The position numbers were made by a program, and so were the translations under genes. A stretch of DNA of 64,000 bases from Tilletia caries (taxonomy: Eukaryota; Basidiomycota; Exobasidiomycetes; Tilletiales; Tilletiaceae): NCBI GenBank assembly GCA_032718865.1, contig JALUTQ010000001.1, forward strand, positions 2,170,001-2,234,000, read 5' to 3'. Shown in pieces: positions 20,102 to 31,853 of this stretch. Under the pieces are notes generated by a model. It did not search any database. It worked only from the letters and a program-made list of their open reading frames with translations, and had not been told where the DNA came from. How positions within the stretch are numbered: the first letter of the stretch is position 1; every line of letters starts with the position of its first letter.

Positions 20102-23100
20102 CTACGCCATCCTCTCGACCGACTGCCTTCGTCCGCTCTCCTTCTCCTCAACGCTGCGCCCCTCATCCTCCTCCTCCTCCTCGTCGTCCTCGCCATCAAC
20201 AGCCGGGGGGATCCTCATCTGAAGCCCACCGGACACCTCGGTCAACCAAGGCCAGCCGCCCTCCCTGGCAGCCCACTTCCACCCCTCCAGCGCAAGCACA
20301 AACACGACAACCGCAGCCAGCGCGATACCCCACCCCTCGCCCCTCAACGGACCATGGCGGAAGACCCGGTCGTTGAAGCCGGGCACGTACAGACAGATCG
20401 GGATCAGCACGAGGCCGAAGATGACCGAGCCGAGCAGGAGAGGGTTCCGAGCCAGATGGCGCCAGGGCTTCATGGCGAAGAAGGACCGGTGCATGCTGAT
20501 CAGCTCCCACGCGAGGAAGAGGTTCTGCATGATGAGGGCCACAAACGTCGCCGAGCGAGCCTGGAAGACAGCATCGCACTCCGGACTCGCATTCTCGTTA
20601 CAGCCAATCCCAAACTGGGCCTGTCCGACGCCGTACATCATCGCGATGAAGGTGAGCAGACAGGTGACGCCCATCACGCATCCGTACACGAGCATGTCGA
20701 CGATGACCGCGCGGGAGAAGACGCCGGAGGCGAATTGGTCCGGGTGACGACGCATGCTGCCACGCTCCGCGGGCTCGAGACCGAGTCCGACGGCAGGCAA
20801 CGACGCCACGACGGCGTTCGTGAACAAGATCTGGAGCGGCGAGAGGGGGAAGACGGACTCGCCCTGTGCATCGCGGAAGCCAAGCCCGCCGAGCAGGAGG
20901 ATGACCTCGCCGACGTTGGCGACGAGGAGCGAGATCAGGAAGCGTTGGATGTTGTCAAAGATGGTCCGTCCGGCCTTGATGGCAGCCACGATGCTGCTGA
21001 AGTTATCGTCCTGGAGCACAATGTCCGAGCTGTCCCGAGCCACAGCCGTGCCGTTCTGGCCCATTCCAATACCGATCGGGCTTCGCTTGAGCGCAGGTGC
21101 ATCATTGATACCATCTCCAGTCATCGCCAGGAACTTGCCGCGCCTCGCCGCCGCCTCGACAAGTCGGACCTTGGTGTTGGGCGAGCATCGAGCAATGACC
21201 AACGGCAACTCGGCCAACTTGTCAACCTCGGCATCGCTCAAGGCGTCGAACTGACGGGCCTCCATGACCGCCCCGGGACCTTCGTTGCCGCGCAGGATGG
21301 CGACGTCGAGCGCGATCTGACGAGCCGTGGAGGGATGGTCGCCGGTTACCATGCAGACGGTGATGCCGGCGCGACGACAGGCTTCCACACTCGGGCGAGT
21401 CTCGGGACGGGGTGGGTCACGTAGGGCAACGAGGCCGAGGAAGGTGAAACCCTGCTCGACTTCCTCTCGGGCGGGCAACTTGTATGCCTCGGCCACACTC
21501 TCGACGCCGGTGGACAGCTGGAGGGCCTTGGTAGGGATGCCTTCGTCGATGACCTTGTCGGCCTTCTGATCAGGGAACGAGCTCGAGACGGATGCCGTGT
21601 CGAAGCGTTGGGCGAGAGCAAGGACACGGAGACCTTTACTAGCCATCGTTTCCATGCGAGCGAGGATAGCCTCCTTCGTGCGCTCGTCGAGTTCTCGAGT
21701 CGGTAACAAGGCGAAATCGCGGCCCTTGGCGTCACCATCGTTGACGACGGTGTTGGAACAGGCGAGGAGCACTCGTTCCACCGCACCCTTCATGAAGTAG
21801 ACTTGGCTGACATCATCGGTGTTGTGAGGGGAGAAGGTCGTGGGACGGTAGACACTCGTCATCCGCTTGATCGTTCCGTCGAAAGGATATTCGCCGAGTT
21901 CGACGTAGGCAGCAGGTGTGCTGACGGGCACCTCGACGGAGCGAATCCTAACGTCGTTCTTCTCCTTCATCGGGCTCGAAGTGCGGCTGAAATCAGCCGG
22001 CAATCCGAAGGCGGGTTCTGTCGACGAGCCGGATGACTTGCCGATGAGCTTCTCCTTGCTCATTCCCAGTGCCGTAGCGAACAAGGCGAGTGCGATCTCG
22101 GTAGGGTTGCCGCGGGTGGCCGGAGCAGGGCTGTCCTTCTGCCCTTGCGCTGGAGGAGTAGTGGTCTCTGCCTTGACGGCGATCTGGGCGACATTGCAGA
22201 GCGAGGCGACAGTAGCCATCGCACGGAGACCAACCGAGAGAACATCGGGTCCGATTGCTTGTGTGGTGGGAGAAGCGTTACCGGTGGTAGTGTTGGAGAT
22301 GCTTCCCGTTCCGTCTGCGGAAAGAGTGAGCTCGAGAGATTGGCCGTCCTCGTCGACTGCGCCAGGGAGCCAGCACTCGCGGACGACCATCTTTCCTTCG
22401 GTCAAGGTACCGGTCTTGTCACTAGCGATCATGCTGCATGATCCAAGCTGTGTGTGACGAAGAAGCGGTCAGCATTAAGATAGGACAGTGGAGAAATAAC
22501 GAACGGATATGCTCACTGCTTCAAGCGCTTCGAGACGACGGACGATGACATTCTTTTCAGCCATGCGTTTGGCACCGACGCTGAAGGCTGAAGTGGTGGG
22601 CATCAGGCAGTCTGGTGAGTGGACTGATGTCAAGGTCGTAGTTTGGATTCCTGCGAACTCACTGATGGTCAAGACGGCCGTCAAACTTTCGGGGATGACT
22701 CCGATGCCAAGAGCAATGGCGCTGTGAAATAGAAGTCCATGTCAGTACACGTTCGTCAAATGAGGGAAGGAAGAGGAGCAACTCACTAGAGAACCACCTG
22801 ATCATCGATATCAAACTTGGCCACACCAAAGACAATAATGGCACAGACAAGCGCCAGTCCAAGGAGGAGGAAGGCGAACTTGTTCATCCGGCGCTGGAGG
22901 GGAGTACCGACATTGAGACCGAAAAACTTGCCAAGTCCATGGAGGATCTTGGCACCAATACGGCGGAGACGGCCCACAAAGGCGTTCCCGTTGGCATTAT
23001 CGTCGCCATCGGCCGCTTTGCGAGTGGCGGCGGACCCAAGACGCATCTGGGCGGCAATCTGGCCGACCTGGGTGTCGTTGGCGGTGGCGATGACCACACC

Positions 23101-24111
23101 TGTTGCGCGGCCCGTGGTGACCATGGTAGAGGCAAAGGCGCAGTTGACTCGGTCAGCGAGGGGCACATCGTGCGTCATGGCAGCATCAGCTGCTTCGCCT
23201 TCCGACTTGCTGTTGCTGACAACCTGACTGGGGAAGACGAGAGCCTGGACGAGTTTGCTGACAGGCACACTCTCACCCGTCAAAGCGGACTCTTCGATCT
23301 CGAGGCCGTTGACGCTGATGAGTCGAAGGTCGGCAGGGACGATGTCGCCGGTGGAGAGCTCGACGATGTCACCGGGAACCAGGTCCACAGCGGCAATGGT
23401 GATGCTTCCGTCGTGTCCACTGCGGAAGACTTGGGCCGTGGGGGAGGCAATCTTGCGAAGGGAGGCCATGGTGCGTTCGGCCTTCCATTCCTGAACGAAA
23501 GCCAGGCCGACGTTGATGACAATGACCGCGCATACAACGGCACCCTCGACCCAGTCCTTGACGGCAAAGCTGAGGACGAGGGCGCCGATCAGGACCAAGG
23601 TGAGGGCATTGAAGACCTGGCGTGCGAGGATGTTGAGGGCCGAGACGCGGCTGGGGTCCGTCAACTGGTTGAGTCCGAACTGACGCTGACGATCCTCAAC
23701 TGCGGCGGATGCGAGACCTGCCTTGGGGTGGGTGCCCAACTGAGCACACACGGCATCGACGGGGAGCAAGTGAGCGTTGCTGATCTCCTGGACTGCGGCC
23801 GGCGTTCCCGTCGCGGCGACACCCTGTGCGATGGTGATGGACGAGGCCGACGAGGTTGTGGACTCGGCCGAGGGAGAAGGGGGTGACTGTGCACCGACTT
23901 CAATAGCTTCTAGCTGGCGGCGGTCATGTTTGAGGGTATGGTTGACGGGGGAGTGCCCACTACAGGGGGGTTCGTCCGGCGCTGCTCCGCCGTCCTCTGC
24001 GGCGAGGAGGGCTCCATTGGGAGCGTTGGTTGCGGCGTTGGCGCCACCATGGTTCGTGTTGGGGAAGTGGTTATGGGCGGACTCAGACTCGTTGAAGGGC
24101 GGTATATTCAT
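20102..24111 (-). CDS. P-type (type IID) alkali-cation ATPase, ENA/ACU-like
   Basis: Four exons: 24111-22787, 22721-22663, 22587-22517 and 22447-20102; 1,266 aa. It is a membrane pump coupling ATP hydrolysis to Na+ or K+ transport. An ~100-residue Ser/Thr-rich N-terminus precedes the cation-ATPase N domain. Seen motifs are TGES (about residue 278), the TM4 signature GVIPESL, the phosphorylation site DKTGTLTEGKM (D495), the hinge TGDGINDAPALK, and SDIVLQDDNFSSI. C-terminal membrane segments include SPLQILFTNAVVASLPAVGLG. GVIPESL and this TM6 context resemble fungal ENA and ACU pumps rather than Na/K-ATPase or PMR1. Which ion is moved, and in which direction, cannot be told from sequence. The C-terminal tail is unusually acidic and charged (EEEEEDEGRSVEEKESGRR). 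It is divergent from endonuclease V, with a TATA-like box at 24229. Confidence 0.9.
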
Positions 24112-25088
24112 CGGTTTTCGGAGTATGTGACTTGAAGGGTCTGTGGCTTTGGATTGGGAGGACAGAGGGAAGAACAGAAGGAATAAGAAAGGGGGAAGAT
24201 CAGCAGGAAGGGAGAGTCAGCGCATGCCTTATATATACCTTCACCCCCCCCCACTTGTCCAGTCCCTCACAAGGCGTCAGAGGCATTGGGCCCGCCTGGG
24301 AACGTCCGATGGGAACACACTTTCTCTTGGCACTGCCTTCACCTGTGCCATGTGCCAAGAACGCACGCAAAGTATATCCTGCTTGCCCCGCTTTCCCAAT
24401 CCGCCATCCGATCCGCACAGCATTCAGCGGCATCCTGATTCCTGCATCCTGCATCCTGCAACCATCCATTGATCCATCCCGCCGTCGATCACAGTCCGAC
24501 AGCACGATCATCATCGTCGTCACCGTCCAAAGTCTGATAAGAAGGAGTGCAACCAGGTAGGGGTGAGCCGTGAGCGCGTGAGCGCGTGAGGAAGAACCAA
24601 GGTGGAGCAGGCCTCTATCGATCCAGGCACGCATTCAGCGAGTCCTGGCCCCCTGGGTGGGAGTGTGGGACAGTGGCCAGTGGGTCTGTTCTCCCTCCCG
24701 CGGAGTTCACGTCACAGAATCTCCTCATCAGCGCATGCCAAATTCGGACTGCTCACCCGACTGGGTCAGTCTCCGTCCTGTCGATGTGCTGAATGGCAAA
24801 AGTCGGAGCACTGGACGACATGAAGCATGAAGGACTTCGTGTCTTGGCACTTTGGCAGTCTGAGTCATCTTTTTGGGACGCCCGTCACGTGAGCAATCGC
24901 CAAAACGACACGTCGGTGCATTGCGTGCATTGGCGAGTCATCCTCCCTCTTTCGTTCCCTCACTCGTGCCCATCACCGCATACATGACCCTCCAGACGAT
25001 CATTGAGGCTATCACAGAGACGCACACTGCACACTGACCCTCAGCTTCTGCAGCTTTCATCTCATCATCACCCAGGTGCATAACAGTG
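24112..25088. other. Divergent promoter region between the cation ATPase and endonuclease V
   Basis: 977 bases with no supported gene. It contains the ATPase TATA-like box near 24229-24237. The triplet-like TGCATCC/TGCATCCTGCA repeat at about 24440-24460 is short. Confidence 0.5.
24229..24237 (-). promoter_or_regulatory. TATA-like box of the cation-ATPase gene
   Basis: TTATATATA on + reads TATATATAA on -, ~120 bases upstream of the ATG at 24111. Confidence 0.5.
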
Positions 25089-26090
25089 ATGGAAGAACCA
25101 GGCGAAGGAAAGGGAGAAGGAAGCAGCCCATGGACACTCTCAGACCTCACAACACGCTCCCTCGATCCCACGCTGACACGATCACAAGCCCAGCAGATCC
25201 AGCAGATTATCGCAGCTCAAGTTCAAATACCAGAAGATGGGTCAGCACCACACCCATGGCCCTTCAATTCTTCCAAAACGACACTCCGCATCGCAGCCAT
25301 GGACATCAGCTACCCCGTAGCCCCGGCCCAGGCCTCAACACACACAGCCGCCTCGCTCGTCCTCGTCCAGATTCCATGGCCTCTACCCGCTCTTCTTGGA
25401 GATGCGGTAGTCATCACCCACCTCCGAACACTCACCATCCGCTCACCACCGCCTTCCTTTCCTTACATCCCCGGCCTACTCGCTTTTCGGGAACTAGGTC
25501 CCCTCCTGCATCTTCTCTCCCTGCTAGAGGACGAAGAGAGACCGGACGTACTTCTATGCGACGGACAGGGTATCGCCCACCCGGCTCGGTGCGGACTCGC
25601 CTCCCACCTGGGCGTACTCACCGGCTTGCCCAGTATCGGGTCTGCCAAGTCTTGGTTCTTCGGACGACTTTCCGAAGACGAGGACGACGACCGTCAGGAA
25701 GGAGGACATCCTCATCATCATCATCGACCGACGTTTCCGAACCTTGGCCATCATCGCGGCTCACGTCTGCCCCTTTATTACTCAAACTCAACATTCACAG
25801 CTACGGCGACTCATCAACAACACCAGCGAAGAGAACCCATCTCCCATGTCCTCCGCTCCCAGCCAGGCATCAACCCCATCTTCGTCTCGCCCGGCCACAG
25901 ATTCACCCTCAACCAAGCATCCCAGCTCGTTCTCGCGCTTTGCACGAAGTATCGACTGCCGGATCCCATTCGGATGGCGGATCACAGTAGTCGGGAAGCG
26001 TTGCGGGAATGGGCGGCGGAGGCGCAGCGGACCGAGACGGAAGACAAGACAAAGGACGCACAAGGAGAGATGTCAGCTCTATTATCTTGA
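25089..26090 (+). CDS. Endonuclease V (inosine-specific)
   Basis: A single exon of 333 aa. Endonuclease V cleaves the second phosphodiester 3' to inosine in DNA or RNA. Family blocks are clear: RIAAMDISYP with the first catalytic Asp (D72), SFPYIPGLLAFREL with Glu (E135), and VLLCDGQGIAHPARCGLASHLGV with Asp (D158). GLPSIGSAKSWFFG follows, then NPIFVSPGHRFTLNQAS and PDPIRMADHSSREALR. The PYIP wedge is intact. Between about residues 200 and 265 there is a His/Glu-rich insert without counterpart in bacterial enzymes, which could be a retained intron or a lineage insert. It stays in frame. The ATG at 25089 is the first in frame, and no targeting signal is evident. Confidence 0.92.
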   Translation: MEEPGEGKGEGSSPWTLSDLTTRSLDPTLTRSQAQQIQQIIAAQVQIPEDGSAPHPWPFNSSKTTLRIAAMDISYPVAPAQASTHTAASLVLVQIPWPLPALLGDAVVITHLRTLTIRSPPPSFPYIPGLLAFRELGPLLHLLSLLEDEERPDVLLCDGQGIAHPARCGLASHLGVLTGLPSIGSAKSWFFGRLSEDEDDDRQEGGHPHHHHRPTFPNLGHHRGSRLPLYYSNSTFTATATHQQHQRREPISHVLRSQPGINPIFVSPGHRFTLNQASQLVLALCTKYRLPDPIRMADHSSREALREWAAEAQRTETEDKTKDAQGEMSALLS

Positions 26091-26771
26091 GCGCTTGAGC
26101 ACACAACCTCCCTTCCTAGACTGCGCTCTCATAACTCACACTGATAGCGCACAAACTACAGACACAGTCACAGTCATATGTACCATACTCGTAACAGTGA
26201 GGGAGTGAGTGACCTTTCTTCAATTTCCCGAATCAGGTTTATCTTGAGTTAAGTAGCGAGAGAGAGAAGAAGAAAGAAGGGAACACATATAGGAGTAAAA
26301 AAGGAGGAGAAGAAGGGGAAGAAATAGAAATGAGAAGCAGAACGAGACCCAGAAAAAAGTGTGAAGACAAGTAGTGGCAAGGTAGTGTGGGAAGGGGGGA
26401 GTTCCAATTTTAGAGAGGGGGTTGGGGGTGTGATGGTAGGGGTAGGGGTAGGGTTAAAGGGTGGAACGAGGGAGGGCGGGCCGAGGAGAAGGAGAAGGAT
26501 TGATCCCGTGAGTTGAAGAAAGCAGAAGCGTTTCCGCCCGTCCGTCCGCGCGAGGAAGGGGCCAGCGGGACGAACCACAAGACGGAAGGGTACTCCAATA
26601 ATGTCGAAGGGGGGTGATGAACGAAGACGGAAAGGCGATGTTTTATCGATTTGGTATTGATGCTAGAGGCTTTGGAGGGGGGAGGGGATAGTCGGGGGTC
26701 CGAAATGCTTGATTGTTATCGTTTGTGGAAAATGAATGGGAGGGAGATGCACGCAAGAGAGAGAGCGAGAT
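26091..26771. other. Convergent 3' flanks of endonuclease V and acyl-CoA oxidase
   Basis: No supported gene. A purine-rich tract occupies about 26255-26345. At 26432-26457 there is a short GGTAGGGGTAGGGG-type run ending GGGTTA, superficially telomere-like. Confidence 0.5.
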
Positions 26772-29360
26772 CTACTCGACCGTAGCCTTCTTCTCCGCCT
26801 CCGCCCGCTCCTTCTCCGCACTCAACCGATCCTTCTCAGCCTCCTCCAGCTCCTCCCGGATCTCCTCAATGTCATCATCAACCCCCATATCATCCGCATC
26901 GTCCATCTCCGGCGGGTTCCTGAACAGGAACGGCTTAATGACGCGCTCGAAGTACGGGTGTTCCTTATTTTGCGGGTTCGCCCGACGAACAGCGCGGAAG
27001 TACTCGCGGTAGATGTCCCCGCTCTTCACCCCGATCGGCGAGTTCACAATGTGGTCCGAGAGCGCAAAGGCGTCGATGAGCGGGATCGCAAACTTCCGGA
27101 GCGCAGCGCAGAACTCGCTGACACGCGCCTGGACGAGATCCAACTGTTGGGCCGAGAGCCAGCCCGAGCGGAGGAAGAAGGCAGCCTTCTCCTCCATCTG
27201 CCAGAGTCCGTACAGCTTCGCAACGACCTCAAGCTTCTGCCGGACGCCGTCCTTGGCGTCGGCGGGCAGACGCTCGACGGCCTGCTTGAACTGCCGGTAG
27301 ATGTAGCCGGACGAGTGGATCGAGGCGGCGACGAAGCGGACCTGGGAGCACGCCTCGAAAGCCTCGTCCTTGTTCTTGCCAGCCTTGACGAGGGCGACGT
27401 AGTCCTCGGCAGCCTTCTTGACGGCGTGGGCGGCGACAGTGGCCCAACCTTCCTCGATGCCCTCGAGGGTGTTGAGCGCCTCGTTGCCGGCGCACTTGGC
27501 CTTCAGGACGGTCTCAATGTCGTTCATGTATGCGGTGGCGTCAGAGAACTTTTTCCCGTTGTCCTTGGCTTCCAAGTACGAGGCGATGAGGGAGCGACCG
27601 GATTGCAGGGCAAGAATGGTGTTGTCACCCTCCCATGTGCTGTGGCGCGAAAACAAAGTGGGAGAGTCAGTACATGCTTCGAAACGCGTCAACAAAAAGA
27701 CAATGAGGGCGAAAGGGAAAAGCAAAACGCACCAGTGTACCGCGAAGTCGGCGTACATGGAAGGGAACCCGTTGTATGACGAGTAACCGTGACCACCACA
27801 TGCCTGTCGGCACTTGTCAATGGCCTCCAGAGTTCCCCAGGTGCAGAACGCCTTAAGACCGGCGGACGTGGCGTGGGTCTCCTTAAGCATCTGAATCGTC
27901 TTCTCAAGGTTAGGGTCTCCGGGCTCGAGGGCCTCAAGAGCGGTTGAGGTCTCCTCGAACAGGCGGGTCATCTCGAGCGCGGTGAAGCCGAAGGCGGTGG
28001 CCTGGGCGAGGAGGGGCATGAGACGACGTTGGTGGATGGGGTAGTCGAGAATCTGGGTTTCGAGCGCAGCTTGCGGGGAGGACTTGAACTGTCTTCGTAC
28101 GGCGGCGTATCGGACGGCAATGGTGAGTGCCTTCTTGGCAGTGTTGGCGGCGTCGGCGACCATGGCTGTGCGGCCTTGGAGCAGGGCACCGTAGGTGAGT
28201 CTGTAAGAGAGCATACAAGTCAGAAAACGGTTGTGAAGCAGCATGTATGCGTGTAGAAAGGACGCGTTGTGAAGAAAATACTCACTGCTGCAGCGGGGGC
28301 TCTCGTACTTCACCCTCGCGTGTGACCTGTGTGTGCTTCATGAGCATGTATGCGCGAGGAATGCGGACGTTTGTGAATTGAATGAAGCCTGTGGCGTAAA
28401 GAGAGAGAAAGGTTAGTGACTTTACAAACATGAACGAGCCGTCAATGGAGCACGAGACTCACCGTTGTCGATACCGTCACGTCCCATCTTCTTTCCGATG
28501 TCACCGACGTTGACACCGGGCAGAAGCTGGAAGCTCTTGGGGTCACGGAGCGGTACGATGAAGGTCTTGGTACCGTAGCGCTTGCCGTTGACGACGAGCT
28601 GGGCAAAGACGGAGCAGTGTGTGGCGGACTGGGCGGCACCTCCGATCCACCACTTTGTGGCGCCGAGGTTAGGGGTGTGGACCACAAACTGGTCGGTCCT
28701 CTCGTCGAAGGTGGCGGTTGTCTCGAGACCGGCGACGTTGGAGCCGTGGGCTGTTGGAGTGCAGGGAACATATGAGCAAGAGAAGGAGACTGATGGGACG
28801 CGTTCCCGTCGAAACAGGAGTATACGCACCAAGCTCGGTCATGCCGAAGCAGCCGTACATGCCTTGGCAGGAGATGCAGCCCTTCTCCATCCAGTATGAG
28901 AACTGGTTGGAGGTGGCGCTACCACGGATGGCCTATGGATGGGAAGAAAAGAAAGGAGGAGATCAGAGATAGGGAAAGAGAAAGACGCGCGTGTGTGCTA
29001 TCTACTCACACCAAGGAAGAGGCCGTAGTGGACACCGAAACGAGTCCAGAAGCCGGGGTCGTGCATGCCGATGAGCTCCATGCGCTTGGTGAAGACGTCG
29101 ACGGTCTCGTTCATGACGTAGTGCACAAGAGCGGCGATCTTCTGCATGGTGCGTTCGCGGACCTGGTCCTTGGAGAGGTCCTGCCAGTCGCCCATGTAGA
29201 AGACGGGGTCTCGGCTGAGTTCGAGCATGAAGCGCTCCTTCTGTGTCAGGCTGAGTTCGGAGCCGTGCATGGCGACGGAGAGGGCGCGTACGTCGAAGCC
29301 GGGGTTCGCGCGCTCCTTCTCCATCGTCTCGATGGTGAGGGTGTCGCGCCACGCAGACAT
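26772..29360 (-). CDS. POX1: Peroxisomal acyl-CoA oxidase
   Basis: Six exons: 29360-29010, 28932-28830, 28750-28463, 28388-28286, 28200-27733 and 27639-26772; 726 aa. It catalyses the first step of beta-oxidation, oxidising acyl-CoA to trans-2-enoyl-CoA and passing electrons to O2. Seen are the FAD/acyl-binding block [20 protein letters not shown], the segment [14 protein letters not shown], and [33 protein letters not shown] and [19 protein letters not shown] follow. The catalytic-base block [18 protein letters not shown] spans the last splice junction. ACGGHGY is also conserved. Length fits the family (~700 aa). The C-terminus is an acidic coiled-coil-like tail ending KKATVE, without a PTS1 tripeptide. 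Import would need an internal signal or a partner, as known for some yeast oxidases. Confidence 0.94.
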
Positions 29361-30059
29361 CGTGTTGTTCTCGTTCGCGGCGGGAAGAACGCGGGCTTGG
29401 TGTTGCTGTTGTGTGCTGGGGTGACGCCGAGGAGATGGCGAGGGGTGTGAGGTTACTGCTCACTCGAGTTGGGGGGGAAAGGGGGGGCGAGAGTTATGAG
29501 GGGATGGAGAGAGGGAGATGGAAGGCGGGGGCGGGGGGAGTAGGTAAGAACCAAGAAGGGAAGACGCAGGAAGGATTAAGTAAATGGCCCACCCTCGATT
29601 CGCTCCTCTTTACTCCCCCGTGAAAGAAGCAAGACCACGTCTTTGTAAGCACACGCTGTAATCCCACCCATTACAAAACTGCCCACCCCTCCTGCTGAGC
29701 AAACTCCCACTCATATGCATTTCTGTTCGGGAACGCAACCGGAACAGTCTCTCTCCAGTCAGCCGTAAGTCGGGCGTAGTCGTGCTGCTGCGCTGCTGAG
29801 TGCTGCAGGCTTCTGGCTGCATCCTGTCCGCCGGATCGGTCTGTCAGCGGCCAGCGCTGTCATCTCATATGGATCTGGGTCTGCCCTGGCGTCCAAGCTG
29901 CGGACTGCGGAGATGACGGGTCTGGATGGGAGTAACCGGTCATCGGCCTCTTCTGGTTGCCGACCAGCATCCACTCGTGCTCGACTTCGAACTGCCTTCC
30001 CCCTGCCAATTCATCGAGCTGTGCTCAGTGCATCCAGCATCCAGTCACCGCGGATAACG
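29361..30059. other. Upstream region of acyl-CoA oxidase, no gene seen
   Basis: No supported open frame. The first ~100 bases are G-rich on the + strand (runs of GGGGGG near 29469-29545). Confidence 0.5.
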
Positions 30060-30583
30060 CATTCATTTGTCGACCATTTCTTATTAGTAACAAATGGGGT
30101 CATTTGGGGCCCCCAGCCAAATGCTTTTCCGTCCTGCTTTCCAATGCTTTTTTTTCGAATGCTTCCACAAATGCGAGCATTTGTCAAGCTCAAAAAATGG
30201 TCGCGCAAATGACCGCCCTGTGTGTGCATCGGGTCACTGCCGCTCCATCCTCACCGCCTCACCGTTCCTGGCGGCGTCACCCGTTTGTCCGTCTGTGCGG
30301 ACACCCGTCCGTCCTGGTGTCCTCAGGTTGCAGCCCCTGTCCCTACAAGCCTGCACACAGGTGACTACATCCTCAACGTGTCATCCATTCTCGTCACTCC
30401 TACGTAGAAATCGCGTTAAACGACGTTGTTGCGTCTTTTTTTTCACGATCACCTTGCTCCATTTTGCTGCAGGGACGGTTCGGACTTAACATAAAAAAAT
30501 TCCACGTGGGCTTCACTAACCATTCGCGGGGAGAAACCGAGAACGGGTGAATGTCCCGATCTATGGTCGGTTCGCCCCGAGCA

Positions 30584-30796
30584 CCCCGGCACTGACCCCG
30601 ATCTATGGTTGAGTGACCCCATAAAGATGGTCATGTGACCCCATAAAGATGGTCGATTGAGCCCGTAAAAAACGCAATTTTGGTGCATTGACCCCGTAAG
30701 ATTAGTACATTGAACCCATAAAGATGGTCGATTGGCCCCATAAAGATGGTGGACAGAGCCCATAAAGATGGTGGACAGAGCCCGTAATGTCTATTT
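30584..30796 (+). repeat. Left array: ~9 units of a 22-bp motif
   Basis: Units share CCCATAAAGATGGTCGAT preceded by TGAN or TGGC. Variants include CCCGTAAGATTAGTACAT and CCCGATCTATGG. The period is close to 22 bases with two longer units. The arrangement is direct, head to tail. Confidence 0.85.
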
Positions 30797-30975
30797 CAGC
30801 CGGATAGAGCGGTAGTGTGTACTAACACTGTCCAAACGACCGGTCGGGCCTTCAGGTATGTATGACCGGATATGACCCTGGAAGCTCAGTACAGTTACTT
30901 CAGGCACCCTGGCCGCTGTAGAATAATTTATCTGGAAGATTTGGAAGCAGGGAAGGTCGCCAAAGGCGATTTGAG

Positions 30976-31132
30976 ATTTTTATGGGGCCAGTGCCCTGCC
31001 TTATGGGGCCAATCGACCATCTTTATGGGCTCAATCGCCTTTGTTTATGGGTTCAGTCGCCGATAATTACGGGCTGAATCGCCTCATCTTACGGGCTCAA
31101 TTCAAAAAACGCTTACGGGGCCAATCGCCTCA
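30976..31132 (-). repeat. Right array: ~7 units of the same motif, opposite strand
   Basis: Read on the - strand, units are TGAGCCCATAAAGATGGTC, TGAACCCATAAACAAAGGCG, CAGCCCGTAATTATCGGCG, TGAGCCCGTAAGATGAGGCG and relatives. The right units more often end in GGCGAT than GGTCGAT, so the two arrays have diverged as groups. Confidence 0.8.
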
Positions 31133-31493
31133 TGCTCGGGGCGAATCGACCATAGATCGGGACATTCAGGTTACTTGCGGGAGAAACGGCTGTTGCCAAC
31201 CAGGGACGGTAGACAGCCGGTAACCAGCGGCATGCAAATGGACGGCTTTGAAATGCTCTGAGAAATGCTCGCATTTGGCTAAAAAATTCAAATGGGTCGA
31301 TAAATGGTATCATTGGGACCCATTTTTCGCCTCCCAATGACCCCGTCTTCCCCGGTGAGTTTGGCTTCTTCCTGCTGATGCGCTGATGATGTGAACTGCG
31401 CGCGCCGCTCAGAAGTCAGACACACGATGGAAAGAGAACTGCGGGGGCCCCGGAAGGACTGCCTCTCTCCAGAGTCCAGTCTCCAGTCTCCAC

Positions 31494-31522
31494 TCTCCAT
31501 GCTCCATGCTCCATGCTCCATG
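31494..31522 (+). repeat. CTCCATG heptamer minisatellite
   Basis: Four tandem CTCCATG units are preceded by related CTCCAGT units from about 31468. Confidence 0.8.
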
Positions 31523-31846
31523 TTGGAATCTGGAGTCTCGAGTCTGGACACAGAGCATCCCATCTGGGACCCCTTCTAAACTGTCCGCGACATCCAAGTC
31601 TTGATTGTTGATTGTCTCCGTTCTCCTTCGTGTCTCGTTTCTCCCTTCTACCACCAGGAGAACAATGGCCAAACCGGACTGCGAAGGAGTAAACTGAGGC
31701 GAGGTGGTCCGTGTGCTCAACCACGCTCTTGTCCACACGAGCCCATCCCCGAAGACCACAGAACAACTCGGAGGGGAGGGGAGGGGAGGGCGGTAACGAG
31801 CCTTTCCTGCCCCTGCGTCTACTCGCTGGTCCTCCATGGGTTCCCC

Positions 31847-31853
31847 TATATAA
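31847..31853 (+). promoter_or_regulatory. TATA box of alpha/beta hydrolase A
   Basis: TATATAA lies 117 bases upstream of the ATG at 31970, followed by a C/T-rich leader. Confidence 0.55.

Larger units (their letters stand above)
30060..31330. repeat. Complex inverted repeat with two facing arrays of a ~22-bp motif
   Basis: The left half reads toward the centre as follows: AAATG-rich modules (30060-30216), a 36-bp block (30548-30583), then the left array (30584-30796). The right half mirrors it. The right array (30976-31132) is on the opposite strand, the 36-bp block (31133-31168) matches the left one at 35 of 36 positions in inverted orientation, and AAATG-rich modules (31246-31326) share AAATGCGAGCATTT with the left side. 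The spacer 30797-30975 is unique. Outer boundaries and a target duplication are not clear. It may be a fold-back-type mobile element, a decayed element nested in another, or a structured regulatory region. Confidence 0.75.

Noticed and set aside
20081..21424. 447-aa open frame on + opposite the cation ATPase
   Set aside because: It lies entirely antisense to a coding exon with clear ATPase motifs. Its translation is a charged low-complexity shadow of GC-rich codons.
20102..24111. Na/K-ATPase (type IIC) or PMR1 calcium pump as identity
   Set aside because: The DKTGTLTEGKM, GVIPESL and TM6 contexts fit fungal type IID pumps better. The DKTGTLTQN form of type IIC is absent.
30449..30763. - strand 104-aa frame with repeated NRPSLWG-like peptides
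   Set aside because: It is simply the translation of the 22-bp array, which is not a multiple of three. The peptide repeats follow from the DNA repeats.
30584..31132. CRISPR-like spacing of ~22-bp repeats
   Set aside because: Units are contiguous with no unique spacers, diverge continuously, and the window is eukaryotic. No cas genes are present.
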